Position numbers and translations under genes: made by a program. The notes under the pieces were generated by a model. That model saw nothing but the letters and a program-made list of their open reading frames with translations, searched no databases and was not told where the DNA came from. From an uncultured Rhodospirillaceae bacterium (lineage in GTDB: Bacteria; Pseudomonadota; Alphaproteobacteria; Reyranellales; Reyranellaceae), in the NCBI GenBank assembly GCA_945952105.1, contig CAMFGZ010000004.1, positions 213,377 through 277,376 on the forward strand: DNA of 64,000 bases. The letters run 5' to 3'. How positions within the stretch are numbered: the first letter of the stretch is position 1; each line of letters opens with the position of its first letter. Below, one piece after another: positions 26,638 through 35,980 of this stretch.

Positions 26638-28771
26638 TCGACTTGATCAGCCCCAGGCTGCGCGAACCCAGGAATTTCGCGTCGCCCTGGCGCAGCGAGG
26701 TTCCCAGGACGACGAGATCGTAGCGTCCGCGAGCCGCCGCGCGACGGATCTCCTGCTCCGGATGGGTGTTCGTCGCCGTGAGGCCCCGCACGGGTACGCC
26801 GCCGCGCTTGCCCAGCCGGTGCACGTCGACCAGGACCGACATGCCGAGGCGGCGGGCGCGCCCTCGCAACAGCAGCGTATCCTCGCTGGGATCGAAGACA
26901 TGCAGCGCCGTCAGCTTGCCGTGACTGGCGGCCGAAACGGCCAGAGCGATCTCCGTGGCGAGGCGGGCATCGGGGCTTCCTCCGGTCGGGACCAGGATGT
27001 CGAGCGGCCCGGTCGAGGCCGGGGCGCGGTTTCCGTTGACCAGGATCGCAAGGGGGCCATCGAAGGAAGCGACCAGCCGCTGCAACCGCTCCTCAAAGCG
27101 CGGTGCGTCGGTGGAGATCGGCCGTTTGAGGCCGACGAAGGCAATGCTGTAGCCCTTCGCGGCCTCCTTCTCGATACCACCTTCGGCGGCCGGCTCCCGC
27201 ACCTGCAGCAATTCCTCGACGGGAATGCGCACCGGGCCGGCCGCCTCCGCTTCCGTCTCCCTGACCGATGGCGGCGGCCCCAGTTCCAGTGCACTGCGCA
27301 TCGCCTCGGTGATCCTGTCCCTGACCGTAGCGCCGCGCGCGGAGGATTCGGTCGGATTCTGTTGCAGAAGCGTCGTCAGCACACGCTGACGGCCGGCGAA
27401 CAGGCCGGCGATGACCGTGGTCCAGCTTCCGTTGGCGCTGTCGTCCGCCAGCACCAGCGCGCGTTCCATCTTCGGGACAATCTGGTTCTGCTCGGCATCC
27501 TCCTTGTCGAGGCGCCTGGATTCGTCTTCGCGCAAGGGGACGCGTGCCATTGCCCAGCGCAGGGTGGGCGGCATGATCATCGTCGTCACCACCGCCATGG
27601 CGACGATCATCGTGTAGAGCTGGTTGCTGAGCGCCCCCATCGACAGGCCGATGCTGGCGATGATGACCTCGGTCGAGCCGCGGGCGTTGAGGCCGGTCGC
27701 CAGCGCGAGCGATTCCAGTCCGGTCAGCCCGCCCAGCTTGCCCCCGGCCAGCGCGCCCAGAAACTTGCCGACGCTGGCCACCACGATGATCGCCAGGGTG
27801 AACAGGGCCAGGGTCGGATCGAACAGCGTGCGCAGGTCCATGCCGAGGCCGGCCACGGCGAAGAACACCGGGCTGAAGAAGGCGATGATGAAGCCGCGCA
27901 GTTCTCTTTCGATATGTTCGGTCAGGATGGGCGACTGGCCGATCAGCATACCGGCGATGAAAGCCCCCAGCGCCGTGTGCACGCCGATCAGCTCCGTCAT
28001 CAGCGCCATGGTGAGCGTGATCACCAGGATGGCGCTGATCACCGGCATCTCGATCGTGAGATTGTCGTTGCACCACAGGATGATGCGCGAGACCAGCCGC
28101 CGGCCGACGGTGAGGCTGGCGGCGAGGAAAATCGCCGTCAGCGCCAGGCTCGAGCCCACGTCGGCGAGACTTACCGTGCCGTGGGCGGCGATGCCCGAGA
28201 TGACGGCGATGATCACCCAGGCCAGCGTGTCGTCGAGGATGGCGGTCGCCAGGATCAACTGGCCGAGGTCGCGGCGGATGGCGCCGACCTCCATCAGCAC
28301 CATGGCCACGATCTTGACCGAGGAGATCGACAGCGCGGTGCCGAGGAACAGCGCCGTCACCAGCCGCGCGGCGGGCGAGGGGATCAGCTCCATCGGCAGC
28401 AGGTAAGCGAGTGCCACGCCGCAGGCGAAGGGAACGGCGATACCCAGCACCGACGTCGAGACCACCGCGCGCCGCTTGCGGTTCACCAGCGCGAGGTTGG
28501 TTTCCATGCCTGTGAGCAGCAGCAGGAGCAGGATACCGATCTGCGACACGGCATCGATCATGCTTTTTAGCGCCGGCGTGTTGGGAAAGACGATCGCCCG
28601 CAGGTCCGGCAACAGAAGGCCGAACACCGACGGGCCCAGCAGCACACCGGCCAGAAGCTGGCCGAAGATCGCGGGCTGGCCGATCCGGGTCATCAGCTCG
28701 CCGATCAGGCGGCCGAAGAACAGCAGCAGGATCAGCTCGGCTGCAAAGATTGCCGTCGTATGATCTGCCAA
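26606..28771 (-). CDS. CPA2 cation:proton antiporter with C-terminal stress domain
   Basis: 721 residues. The first about 400 hold 12-13 membrane helices of the KefB/CPA2 type: ILLLFFGRLIGELMTRIGQP, LAGVLLGPSVFGLLLPDL and HTALGAFIAGMLIGQSPIL, with the conserved charged half-helices. The remaining 300 residues are soluble and look like two UspA-like nucleotide-binding domains (IAFVGLKRPISTDAPRF, LAILVNGNR; then YDLVVLGTSLRQGDAKF). Known relatives exchange Na+ or K+ for protons, gated by the soluble domain. Convergent with the patatin gene. Confidence 0.87.
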   Translation of the reverse strand: MADHTTAIFAAELILLLFFGRLIGELMTRIGQPAIFGQLLAGVLLGPSVFGLLLPDLRAIVFPNTPALKSMIDAVSQIGILLLLLLTGMETNLALVNRKRRAVVSTSVLGIAVPFACGVALAYLLPMELIPSPAARLVTALFLGTALSISSVKIVAMVLMEVGAIRRDLGQLILATAILDDTLAWVIIAVISGIAAHGTVSLADVGSSLALTAIFLAASLTVGRRLVSRIILWCNDNLTIEMPVISAILVITLTMALMTELIGVHTALGAFIAGMLIGQSPILTEHIERELRGFIIAFFSPVFFAVAGLGMDLRTLFDPTLALFTLAIIVVASVGKFLGALAGGKLGGLTGLESLALATGLNARGSTEVIIASIGLSMGALSNQLYTMIVAMAVVTTMIMPPTLRWAMARVPLREDESRRLDKEDAEQNQIVPKMERALVLADDSANGSWTTVIAGLFAGRQRVLTTLLQQNPTESSARGATVRDRITEAMRSALELGPPPSVRETEAEAAGPVRIPVEELLQVREPAAEGGIEKEAAKGYSIAFVGLKRPISTDAPRFEERLQRLVASFDGPLAILVNGNRAPASTGPLDILVPTGGSPDARLATEIALAVSAASHGKLTALHVFDPSEDTLLLRGRARRLGMSVLVDVHRLGKRGGVPVRGLTATNTHPEQEIRRAAARGRYDLVVLGTSLRQGDAKFLGSRSLGLIKSIRSPVLLIAR

Positions 28772-28865
28772 GCCGTTCCCCCGTCACGAGTCTTCTTGCC
28801 CCGGCGCGGATGGACGGCTGGCACGACTCGTGCTGACCTCTTCCGGGCTGAAGGAGAGATATCGC

Positions 28866-29048
28866 GTGAACAAGGAAACGATTGAGATGCTCGCGCGTTC
28901 CGCCGGGCTCGCCAAGGCACTTGCTGAATTTCCCGATGATGTCACCGTGGCCGCGACGCAGGCCGCCGACGTCGCGCGGAAGATCAAGCGTCCGATCGAT
29001 CCCCGGGCCGAGCCCTGGCCGCCGATGAAGGCGGGGACCACGCTATGA
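28866..29048 (+). CDS. AtzG-like small amidase partner (DUF4089-like)
   Basis: 60 residues from GTG 28866, with AAGGAG nine bases upstream. It reads ETIEMLARSAGLAKALAEFP and ends PIDPRAEPWPPMKAG. A short helical protein with an acidic-Pro tail directly upstream of an amidase, its gene overlapping the amidase by ATGA, matches the AtzG-AtzE arrangement, where AtzG forms a GatCA-like complex with the hydrolase (established for cyanuric-acid catabolism). Family membership here is inferred from size, position and tail pattern. Confidence 0.65.
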   Translation: MNKETIEMLARSAGLAKALAEFPDDVTVAATQAADVARKIKRPIDPRAEPWPPMKAGTTL

Positions 29049-30439
29049 GCGACCTGCACTGGATGACGGCGGCTTCCGCCGCCCGCGCGATTGCCACTAA
29101 GGAGCTTTCGCCCGTCGACCTGACGAAGGCGCTGCTCGACCGCGTCGAGAAGCTCGATCCCACGCTCAACGCCTTCATTCGCGTCGACGGTGAAGCCGCG
29201 ATGGCTGCGGCCAAGGCTGCCGAGACCGAAGCCCAGTCGGGCCGGCTGCGCGGGCCGCTGCACGGCGTGCCGGTCGGCATCAAGGACATCATCGACGTCG
29301 CGGGTCTGCCGACGACCTGTCACTCGAAGGTCCTGCAGGACAATATGGCGACCGCCGATGCGGTCTGTGTCGAGAAGCTTCGCGGCGCCGGCGCCATCGT
29401 GCTGGGCAAGCTGTCGACCCACGAATTCGCCATCGGTGGGCCGAGCTTCGACCTGCCGTGGCCGCCGGCGCGCAATCCCTGGAATCCCGACCATCATCCC
29501 GGCGGCTCCTCGTCGGGCTCGGGCTCGGGCGTGGCCGCGGGCCTGTTCCCGATGGCGCTGGGCACCGACACCGGCGGCAGCGTGCGCAATCCGGCGAGCT
29601 GCTGCGGCATCGTCGGCCTGAAGCCGACCTATGGTCTGGTCTCCCGCCGCGGCGTCTTCCCGCTCTCCTTCACGCTCGACCATATCGGGCCGATGACGCG
29701 CACCGTCACCGACAATGCGCTGATGCTGGAGAGCATCGCCGGCCACGATCCGCTCGATCCCGGCAGCGCGGCCGGGGCGCAGGGCCATTATGGCGCCGCG
29801 CTCGATCGCAGCCTGCGCGGGCTTCGCATCGGCTTCGTGCGGCACTTCCACGAAATCGACACGCCGGCCGATCCGGAAGTCACGGCGGCGCTGGAGCATG
29901 TCGCGCGCAGCCTCCAGCTCGAAGGCGCGGACCTGCGCGACATCAAGCTGCCAAGCCTCAACGAGTTCGGCGCGGTGAACCGCGTGATCCTGCAGAGCGA
30001 GGCCTGGTCGATCCATGGCCCGTGGCTTGGTGAGCGTCCCGGCGACTACGGCCAGCTCGCGCGCCGCCGCCTGATGGCCGGCGCCTTCATGAGCGCGGGC
30101 GACTACATGCTGGCGAGCCGCCGCCGCCTGCAGATGATCGCCGAGGTCGAGGCGGCGCTGCGCGACGTCGACGTGCTGCTCTGCGCCAGCTCGATGGACC
30201 CGGCCTGCCGCATCGAGGATACGGCCGAGGTCGAGCGCACCTATCCGCGCCAGGCCCGTACGCCCTTCAACGTCACCGGCCATCCCGCACTCGCCATGAT
30301 GGCTGGCCTGTCGAAGGGCGGCCTGCCGGTTTCGGTGCAGTTCGTCGGCCGCTACTTCGACGAGGCGACGGTCTTCCAGGTGGCGCGCGCCTGGGAACGG
30401 GCCGCCGGGACGGACAAAAAGCACCCCGCGATCGGCTGA
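29045..30439 (+). CDS. Amidase (amidase-signature family, AtzE/GatA-like)
   Basis: 464 residues. The Ser-cisSer-Lys triad is visible: Lys80 in GVPVGIKDIIDVAG, cis-Ser155 in HPGGSSSGSGSG and nucleophile Ser179 in GTDTGGSVRNPASCCG. GIVGLKPTYGLVSRRGVFPL is the usual follow-on block. It hydrolyses a carboxamide, releasing ammonia. The ATGA overlap with the small upstream gene suggests a two-subunit enzyme like AtzEG. Its substrate may be an intermediate of the nearby flavin monooxygenase and amidohydrolase genes. It lacks other Gat subunits, so a tRNA role is unlikely. Confidence 0.9.
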   Translation: MSDLHWMTAASAARAIATKELSPVDLTKALLDRVEKLDPTLNAFIRVDGEAAMAAAKAAETEAQSGRLRGPLHGVPVGIKDIIDVAGLPTTCHSKVLQDNMATADAVCVEKLRGAGAIVLGKLSTHEFAIGGPSFDLPWPPARNPWNPDHHPGGSSSGSGSGVAAGLFPMALGTDTGGSVRNPASCCGIVGLKPTYGLVSRRGVFPLSFTLDHIGPMTRTVTDNALMLESIAGHDPLDPGSAAGAQGHYGAALDRSLRGLRIGFVRHFHEIDTPADPEVTAALEHVARSLQLEGADLRDIKLPSLNEFGAVNRVILQSEAWSIHGPWLGERPGDYGQLARRRLMAGAFMSAGDYMLASRRRLQMIAEVEAALRDVDVLLCASSMDPACRIEDTAEVERTYPRQARTPFNVTGHPALAMMAGLSKGGLPVSVQFVGRYFDEATVFQVARAWERAAGTDKKHPAIG

Positions 30440-30520
30440 GCGGGGAAATAATTCGTTGAATTAGTTCTTGTCGTCCGAGCGGGCCTTGCCGGTCCGCCCG
30501 GCGGGGGCAAGATATTGCCC

Positions 30521-31867
30521 ATGACCCAGAAGAAGCTTCGCCTCGGCGCCTTCATGCGCCCTGTCAGCATCCACACCGCTGCGTGGCGCTATCCCGGCGG
30601 CACGCCGGACGCCAACTTCAATCTCAAGGCGCTGGTGAAGTACGCCCAAACGCTGGAGCGCGGGAAGTTCGATGCCTTCTTCATGGCCGACCACCTGGCC
30701 GTGCTGAACATGCCGATGGAGGCGCTGAAGCGCAGCGCCACCGTGACCTCGTTCGATCCGCTGACCCTGTTGCCGGCGCTGGCCATGGCCACGAAGCATC
30801 TCGGCCTGATCGCCACGGCGTCGAGCACCTTCGAGCCGGCCTATACCATCGCGCGCCGCTTCGCCTCGCTCGACCATATCAGCGAGGGCCGCGCCGGCTG
30901 GAACCTGGTGACGACGTCCAATCCCGATGCCGCGCTGAACTTCGGCCTGGACGACCAGATGCCCCATGCCGAGCGCTATGCCCGCGCCCGCGAGTTCTTC
31001 GACGTGGTGACGGGCCTGTGGGATTCCTGGGCCGACGACGCCTTCGTGCGCGACGTCGAGAACGGCATCTACTTCGATCCGTCGCGGCTGCACGTGCTCG
31101 ATCACAAGGGCAAATACCTGAAGGTACGCGGGCCGCTGAACATCGCCCGTCCCGTGCAGGGCTGGCCTGTCATCGTGCAGGCCGGTGCTTCCGATGCCGG
31201 GCGCCAGCTCGCGGCCGAGACCGCCGAGATGGTGTTCGCCGCCGGTGGTCCGATCGACGGCGCACGCGCCTTCTATGCCGACGTGAAGGGGCGCGCGGCG
31301 AAGATCGGCCGCAATCCCGATCACATCAAGATTTTGCCCGGCGCCTTCGTGGTGGTGGGCGATTCGCTCGACGAGGCAAAGGAGAAGCGCGCCCGTCTCG
31401 ACAGTCTGGTGAACTACGACAGCTCGATCGCCGCCGTCTCGATGGCGCTGGGCGTCGATGCGCGCAAGTTCGATCCCGACAAGCCGTTGCCCGACGACAT
31501 TCCCGAGACCGAGGCGAGCAAGAGCGGCCGCGACCGGGTCATTGAACTCGGCAAGCGCGAGAACCTGACCGTGCGCCAGATCGCCGGACGTCTCGGCGGC
31601 TATGGCGGGCTGGGCATGCTGGGCACGCCCGCGATGATCGCCGACCAGATGGAAGAGTGGCTCGTGACGAGCGCCTGCGACGGCTTCAACGTCATGTTCC
31701 CCTACCTGCCGGGCGGACTCGACGACTTCGTCGACAAGGTCGTGCCGGAACTGCAGCGGCGCGGCCTCTTCCGCACCGAGTACGAGGGCACGACCCTGCG
31801 CGAGAATCTGGGCTTGCCGCGGCCGGAGAACCGCTTTTTCGCGGAAAAGGCGCGGGCGGCGGAGTAA
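30521..31867 (+). CDS. NtaA/DmoA-family FMN-dependent monooxygenase
   Basis: 450 residues, luciferase-like TIM barrel of the NtaA/SnaA/DszA group. Signatures are KLRLGAFMRPVSIHTAAWRY, GKFDAFFMADHLAVLN, SEGRAGWNLVTTSNPDAAL and VIVQAGASDAGRQLAAETAE. Enzymes of this group use reduced FMN from a separate reductase and O2 to cleave C-N or C-S bonds (nitrilotriacetate, EDTA, dibenzothiophene sulfone, DMS). No reductase is adjacent. ATG 30521 is favoured over the upstream in-frame TTG. It follows the amidase by 81 bp and precedes a GNAT gene by 11 bp. Confidence 0.9.
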   Translation: MTQKKLRLGAFMRPVSIHTAAWRYPGGTPDANFNLKALVKYAQTLERGKFDAFFMADHLAVLNMPMEALKRSATVTSFDPLTLLPALAMATKHLGLIATASSTFEPAYTIARRFASLDHISEGRAGWNLVTTSNPDAALNFGLDDQMPHAERYARAREFFDVVTGLWDSWADDAFVRDVENGIYFDPSRLHVLDHKGKYLKVRGPLNIARPVQGWPVIVQAGASDAGRQLAAETAEMVFAAGGPIDGARAFYADVKGRAAKIGRNPDHIKILPGAFVVVGDSLDEAKEKRARLDSLVNYDSSIAAVSMALGVDARKFDPDKPLPDDIPETEASKSGRDRVIELGKRENLTVRQIAGRLGGYGGLGMLGTPAMIADQMEEWLVTSACDGFNVMFPYLPGGLDDFVDKVVPELQRRGLFRTEYEGTTLRENLGLPRPENRFFAEKARAAE

Positions 31868-31878
31868 GCTCCGCGCCC

Positions 31879-32721
31879 ATGAGCTTCGAGATAAAGGTCG
31901 GCAGCGCCGACGACGTTCAGCGCATGGCCGCCTGGGCCAACGACGAGGGCTGGAATCCCGGCAACACCGATGCCCACGCCTTCTTCGCCGCCGATCCCGG
32001 CGCCTTTCTGATCGGCCGGCTCGACGGCGAGCCGCAGGCCTGCATTTCGGTCGTGAAGTACGGCACGGGCTTCGGCTTCCTGGGCTTCTACATCGCCCGG
32101 CCGCCGGTGCGCGGGAAAGGCTACGGCATAAAAGTCTGGCGCGCCGGCATGGCGCGGCTCGAGGGACGCAATGTCGGCCTGGACGGTGTCGTGGCGCAGC
32201 AGGGCAATTACAAGAAGTCCGGCTTCCGGCTGGCCTGGAACAACATCCGACACGAAGGCGCGCCGCCATCGCCCAAGCCGCCCGCCGGTGTGACCCTGGT
32301 CGATACCCGCAGCATCGGCTTCGACCGGCTCGCGGCCTACGACCGCCGGTTCTTTCCCGAGGCGCGAGACTCCTTCCTTGCGTCGTGGATCTCGCTGCCC
32401 GAACGCGCGTCGCTGGTGGCGCTGCGCGACGGCGAGATCGCAGGCTTCGCCGTGATGCGCAACTGCGCCGCCGCGTCGAGGGTTGGCCCGCTCTATGGCG
32501 CGACGCCGGAGATCGCCTCCTCGCTGGTGGGTGCGCTCGCCATTCAGCTCGGCGCGACCGCCGTCGCGATCGACATGCCCGATCGCAACAAGGCAGCGGT
32601 GACGCTCGCCCGGCAGGTCGGCCTGAAGCCCTCCTTCGAGACCGCCCGCATGTATACGGGCGCTGACCCTGACGTCGACTATGCCGGCCTGTTCGGCGTG
32701 ACCAGCCTGGAACTCGGCTAG
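31879..32721 (+). CDS. Tandem GNAT-family acetyltransferase
   Basis: 280 residues. The N-terminal GNAT domain has the acetyl-CoA loop FYIARPPVRGKGYGIKVWRA (consensus RGxGxG/A) and the substrate strand NVGLDGVVAQQGNYKKSGF. The C-terminal half (from about residue 150) resembles the Acetyltransf_18 domain found after such GNATs (RVGPLYGATPEIASSLVGAL). Substrate unknown. It is 11 bp downstream of the monooxygenase gene, so probably cotranscribed. A palindromic repeat follows. Confidence 0.85.
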   Translation: MSFEIKVGSADDVQRMAAWANDEGWNPGNTDAHAFFAADPGAFLIGRLDGEPQACISVVKYGTGFGFLGFYIARPPVRGKGYGIKVWRAGMARLEGRNVGLDGVVAQQGNYKKSGFRLAWNNIRHEGAPPSPKPPAGVTLVDTRSIGFDRLAAYDRRFFPEARDSFLASWISLPERASLVALRDGEIAGFAVMRNCAAASRVGPLYGATPEIASSLVGALAIQLGATAVAIDMPDRNKAAVTLARQVGLKPSFETARMYTGADPDVDYAGLFGVTSLELG

Positions 32722-32750
32722 CGTCTTTCGCTTCGAGTTTTCTCGCACAC

Positions 32751-32862
32751 CCTCATCCTGAGAAGCGCGCCGTAGGCGTGCGTCTCCAACGATGGGCAAC
32801 AAACGTGGTGCATGTGCCCACCCTTCGAGACGCGGTCCTGCGGACCGCTGCTCAGGATGAGG
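32751..32862. repeat. Palindromic intergenic repeat element
   Basis: Outer arms CCTCATCCTGAG (32751-32762) and CTCAGGATGAGG (32851-32862) are perfect 12-bp inverted repeats. Inner pairs are GCGTCTC (32780-32786) with GAGACGC (32827-32833), and a small palindrome GCGGTCC-TGC-GGACCGC (32832-32848). The element fills the gap between two convergent genes and would fold into a long cruciform. Such layouts are known as REP/RPE-type repeats in alphaproteobacteria. Confidence 0.7.
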
Positions 32863-32870
32863 TGATCGGT

Positions 32871-34436
32871 CTACTGCGCCTTCTTCACGTTCCAGAAGAC
32901 CGGCGCCGGCGAGGAGAGGTTGCCGGTGATGGTCTTGCGGATCGCCATCGGGATGTTGAACTGGCCGAGCTGCGCCATGGTCGGATACTCAGATTCGCGC
33001 ACCTGGACAGCGGTCGCCAGCTCCTTGCGCTTGGCGGGATCGGTCGTCTTGGCGAAGGCGTTGCGCAGCTCCTCGATCTTCGCATCGCAGGGCCAGCCGA
33101 TGGCGGCCTTGTCGCAGGCCGCGCCGACGAAGGCCGAGACGATGGGATCGAGCAGGTCGGCCGAGACCCAGGACGTCATGAAGCCGCTCCAGCCGCCGGC
33201 GTTCAGCGGCTCCTTCCGCGAGCGGCGCGACAGCACGGTCTGCCAATCCATCGCCTGCATGTCGACGACGAACCCGCCACGCTCCAGCAGGGACTTGGCG
33301 ATCGGCGTCAGCCGGCCGGTGTTGGTGTCGGTGGCGAACAGCAGGACGACCGGCGTGCCGTCATAGCCTTCCTGCTTCAGGATCTCCTTCGACTTTGCGA
33401 AGTTTGACTCGAGCTTGTCCTCGAAGCCCGCATCGGTCGCGTAGGGTGTTCCGCAGATGAAGAGCGCCTTGCACTCCTTGAAGTATTTCGGATCGTTGAT
33501 GGCGGCCAGCAGGAAGTCCTTCTGGTTCAGCGCATAGAGCGCGGCCTGGCGGATCTTCGCGTTGTCGAACGGCTTGTGCAGCACGTTGAAGCGCAGGCTG
33601 TACTGGCTGCCCAGCGGATTGAGGTCTTTCACCTCGATGTTCTTGTCCTTCTCGATCAGCGGCAGCATCTCGATCAGCGGCTGTTCGAGGATGTCGATCT
33701 CGCCGGTCATCAGGGCGTTGGCCGCGGTCTGCGGATCCGGGATGTTCACCCACTCGACCCGGTCGACGTAGACGTTCTTGCCGCCCGACAGTGCCGAGGG
33801 CGGCTCGGCGCGCGGCTTGTAGTCCTTGAACTTGTCGTAGACCGCCTTCTCGCCCGGCCGCCACAGGTCGGCGCGGAACACGAACGGGCCGGAGCCGACG
33901 AATTCCTTGATCTGCGTGTTGCCCGGCGTTTCGGCGACGCGCTTGGGCATGATGAAGGGCACGTTCGAGCTGGGCTTGCCCAGCGATTCGATGACCAGGC
34001 CGTAGGGCTCGTTGAGCGTGAGGGTGAAGGTCTTGTCGTCGACCGCGGCCAGGGCCTTGGTGAAGCTCATCAGCTTCTGGCCCATCGCGTCGCGCGAGGC
34101 CCAGCGCTTGATCGAGGCGATGCAGTCTTCGGCCGTCACCGGCGCGCCGTCATGGAACTTCAGCCCGTCGCGCAGGGTGAAAGTGTAGGTGAGCTTGTCG
34201 TCGCTCACCTTCCAGCCCTCGAGCATCTGCGGCTTGACCGCGAGCTTCTCGTCGACGGCGAGCAGCGTGTCGTAGACCATGTAGCCGTGATTGCGGACGA
34301 TATAGGCGGTGGTCCAGATCGGGTCGACGATCTTGACGTCCGAATGCATCACCACCTTCAACGTCTGGGCCTCGGCCGCGGCCGAGAACAGCGCCGTCGT
34401 TGCCGCGGCAAGCGCAGCCCACTTGATTCCTCGCAT
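32871..34436 (-). CDS. ABC transporter substrate-binding protein, family 5 (DppA-like)
   Basis: 521 residues. Signal peptide MRGIKWAALAAATTALFSAA with cleavage after AEA. KVVMHSDVKIVDPIWTTAYI, the early DPIW block, and LTYTFTLRDGLKFHDGAPVT (SBP_bac_5 signature) identify the family that binds peptides, opines, nickel or small organic ligands. The ATG at 34436 is preceded by AAGGAGG; a GTG one codon upstream is possible. No permease or ATPase genes are near. The amidohydrolase gene is divergent 87 bp away, suggesting the ligand may be its substrate. Confidence 0.88.
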   Translation of the reverse strand: MRGIKWAALAAATTALFSAAAEAQTLKVVMHSDVKIVDPIWTTAYIVRNHGYMVYDTLLAVDEKLAVKPQMLEGWKVSDDKLTYTFTLRDGLKFHDGAPVTAEDCIASIKRWASRDAMGQKLMSFTKALAAVDDKTFTLTLNEPYGLVIESLGKPSSNVPFIMPKRVAETPGNTQIKEFVGSGPFVFRADLWRPGEKAVYDKFKDYKPRAEPPSALSGGKNVYVDRVEWVNIPDPQTAANALMTGEIDILEQPLIEMLPLIEKDKNIEVKDLNPLGSQYSLRFNVLHKPFDNAKIRQAALYALNQKDFLLAAINDPKYFKECKALFICGTPYATDAGFEDKLESNFAKSKEILKQEGYDGTPVVLLFATDTNTGRLTPIAKSLLERGGFVVDMQAMDWQTVLSRRSRKEPLNAGGWSGFMTSWVSADLLDPIVSAFVGAACDKAAIGWPCDAKIEELRNAFAKTTDPAKRKELATAVQVRESEYPTMAQLGQFNIPMAIRKTITGNLSSPAPVFWNVKKAQ

Positions 34437-34523
34437 CACCTGCCTCCTTGTTCTGTCGTTTTCCCGATTCTATCGTCCCGTTGCGGTGCCTATGCAACAG
34501 GCATGCCTCAGCAGGAGCGAAAT

Positions 34524-35972
34524 ATGTCCACGCGGCCCGATTCGATCCGAAACGTCTCCTGGGCCGTTGTCCGGGACGGTGCCGAGAAGCGCCACGTCTA
34601 CCGTCGCGAGGTCGATCTCCATCTCAAGGACGGCCGTATCGTCGAGATCACCCCGGCCGGGACGCGACCGACGGGACCGGGCGAGACCGTGATCGACGGG
34701 CGCGGGCTTCTGGCGCTGCCGGGGCTGATCAACATCCATTCCCATCCCTCGACCGAGCCCGGCTATCGCGGCGTGCGCGAGGATCATGGCGTGCCCGAAC
34801 AGCAGATGACGGGCCTGATGGAGCGGCTGCAGGCGTTTCGCCTGGGCGATGACGGCCGCCAGGGCGCGGCGACGATGGCCTATTCGGAGATGCTGCGCGC
34901 CGGCACCACGACGGCCTGCGACGTCACCGTGCCGTTCGACGGCTGGCTGGAGACAATGGCCCAGAGCGGCATGCGCTTCTATGCGGGGCCGACTTTCGCT
35001 TCGGCGCGCTGGGGGATGGCTGCGCCGCAGACCGTGACCTGGAAATGGGACGAGGCGGCCGGCCTTGCCCAGTTCGAGAAGGCCAAGCGGGTCATGGACG
35101 AGGCCGAAGCGCACAATTCAGGGCGCCTCGATGCGTTGGTCTTCCCGGCGCAGATCGACACGGTCACGCCGGACCTGTTCGCCGCCGGCCGCAAGCTCGC
35201 CGATGACAGCGGCCGCCGCTTCTCGACTCATGTCGGCCAGTCGGTGGTCGAGGTGCGCGAGATGATCCGCCGCCACAACATGACGCCCATCCAGTGGGCG
35301 GCGCAGCAGAGGCTGATGAAGGGCGACACGATCATGGCGCACTGCATCCTGCTCGACGACCATCCGCAGATTAGTTGGCACACACGCAAGGACCTCGACC
35401 TGATCGCCGAGGCCGGCGCGTCGGTGGCGCATTGCCCGCAGCCCTTCGCGCGCTATGGCCTGGCGATGGACCATGTCGGTCGCTATCGCGCGCGCGGCGT
35501 CAACGTGGGGCTGGGTACCGACTGCGCTCCGCACAATCTGATCGAGGAGATGCGGCTCGCGATCGTCGCGGGGCGCCTGATGAGCGAGGACATCCGCAGC
35601 CTCGACACGGCCGGCGCTTTCGAGGCCGCGACCTTCGGCGGGGCTGCCGCGCTCGGTCGTGACGATATCGGCGCGCTGGCGCCCGGCATGTCAGCCGACA
35701 TCGTGCTGGTCGATCTCAACCACCCGCTGATGCAGCCGGCGCGCGACCCGCTGCGCTCCTTCGTCTTCCACGCCGCCGATCGCGCGGTGCGGACGGTGCT
35801 GGTCGACGGCGAGGTGGTGCTGAAGGACGGCGACCCGGTACATCTCGATCCGGCCGCTGCCGCCGAGCGCCTTGCCGAGGCGCAGGCCCGCATGCTGCGC
35901 GACTCGGTCAAGCTCGACTACGCCAACCGCCCCGGCGACGAGATCTCGCCGTTGTCGCTGCGCCTCTCATAG
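34524..35972 (+). CDS. ATZ/TRZ-type metal-dependent amidohydrolase
   Basis: 482 residues. Metal ligands typical of cytosine-deaminase/atrazine-hydrolase enzymes are present: HxH in LINIHSHPSTEP, His in FSTHVGQSVVEV, His in MAHCILLDDHP and Asp in GLGTDCAPHNLIEEM. N- and C-terminal strands form the flanking beta-sandwich (VIDGRGLLALPG, DIVLVDLNHP). The enzyme likely deaminates or dechlorinates a ring or hydrolyses a cyclic amide; substrate unknown. The start is set by GGAG eight bases before ATG 34524. Divergent from the family-5 binding-protein gene. Confidence 0.88.
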   Translation: MSTRPDSIRNVSWAVVRDGAEKRHVYRREVDLHLKDGRIVEITPAGTRPTGPGETVIDGRGLLALPGLINIHSHPSTEPGYRGVREDHGVPEQQMTGLMERLQAFRLGDDGRQGAATMAYSEMLRAGTTTACDVTVPFDGWLETMAQSGMRFYAGPTFASARWGMAAPQTVTWKWDEAAGLAQFEKAKRVMDEAEAHNSGRLDALVFPAQIDTVTPDLFAAGRKLADDSGRRFSTHVGQSVVEVREMIRRHNMTPIQWAAQQRLMKGDTIMAHCILLDDHPQISWHTRKDLDLIAEAGASVAHCPQPFARYGLAMDHVGRYRARGVNVGLGTDCAPHNLIEEMRLAIVAGRLMSEDIRSLDTAGAFEAATFGGAAALGRDDIGALAPGMSADIVLVDLNHPLMQPARDPLRSFVFHAADRAVRTVLVDGEVVLKDGDPVHLDPAAAAERLAEAQARMLRDSVKLDYANRPGDEISPLSLRLS

Positions 35973-35980
35973 TCACGCTG

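Noticed and set aside
33576..34523. N-terminal extension of the amidohydrolase
   Set aside because: Antisense to the binding-protein gene; a good ribosome site and the first beta-strands begin at 34524.
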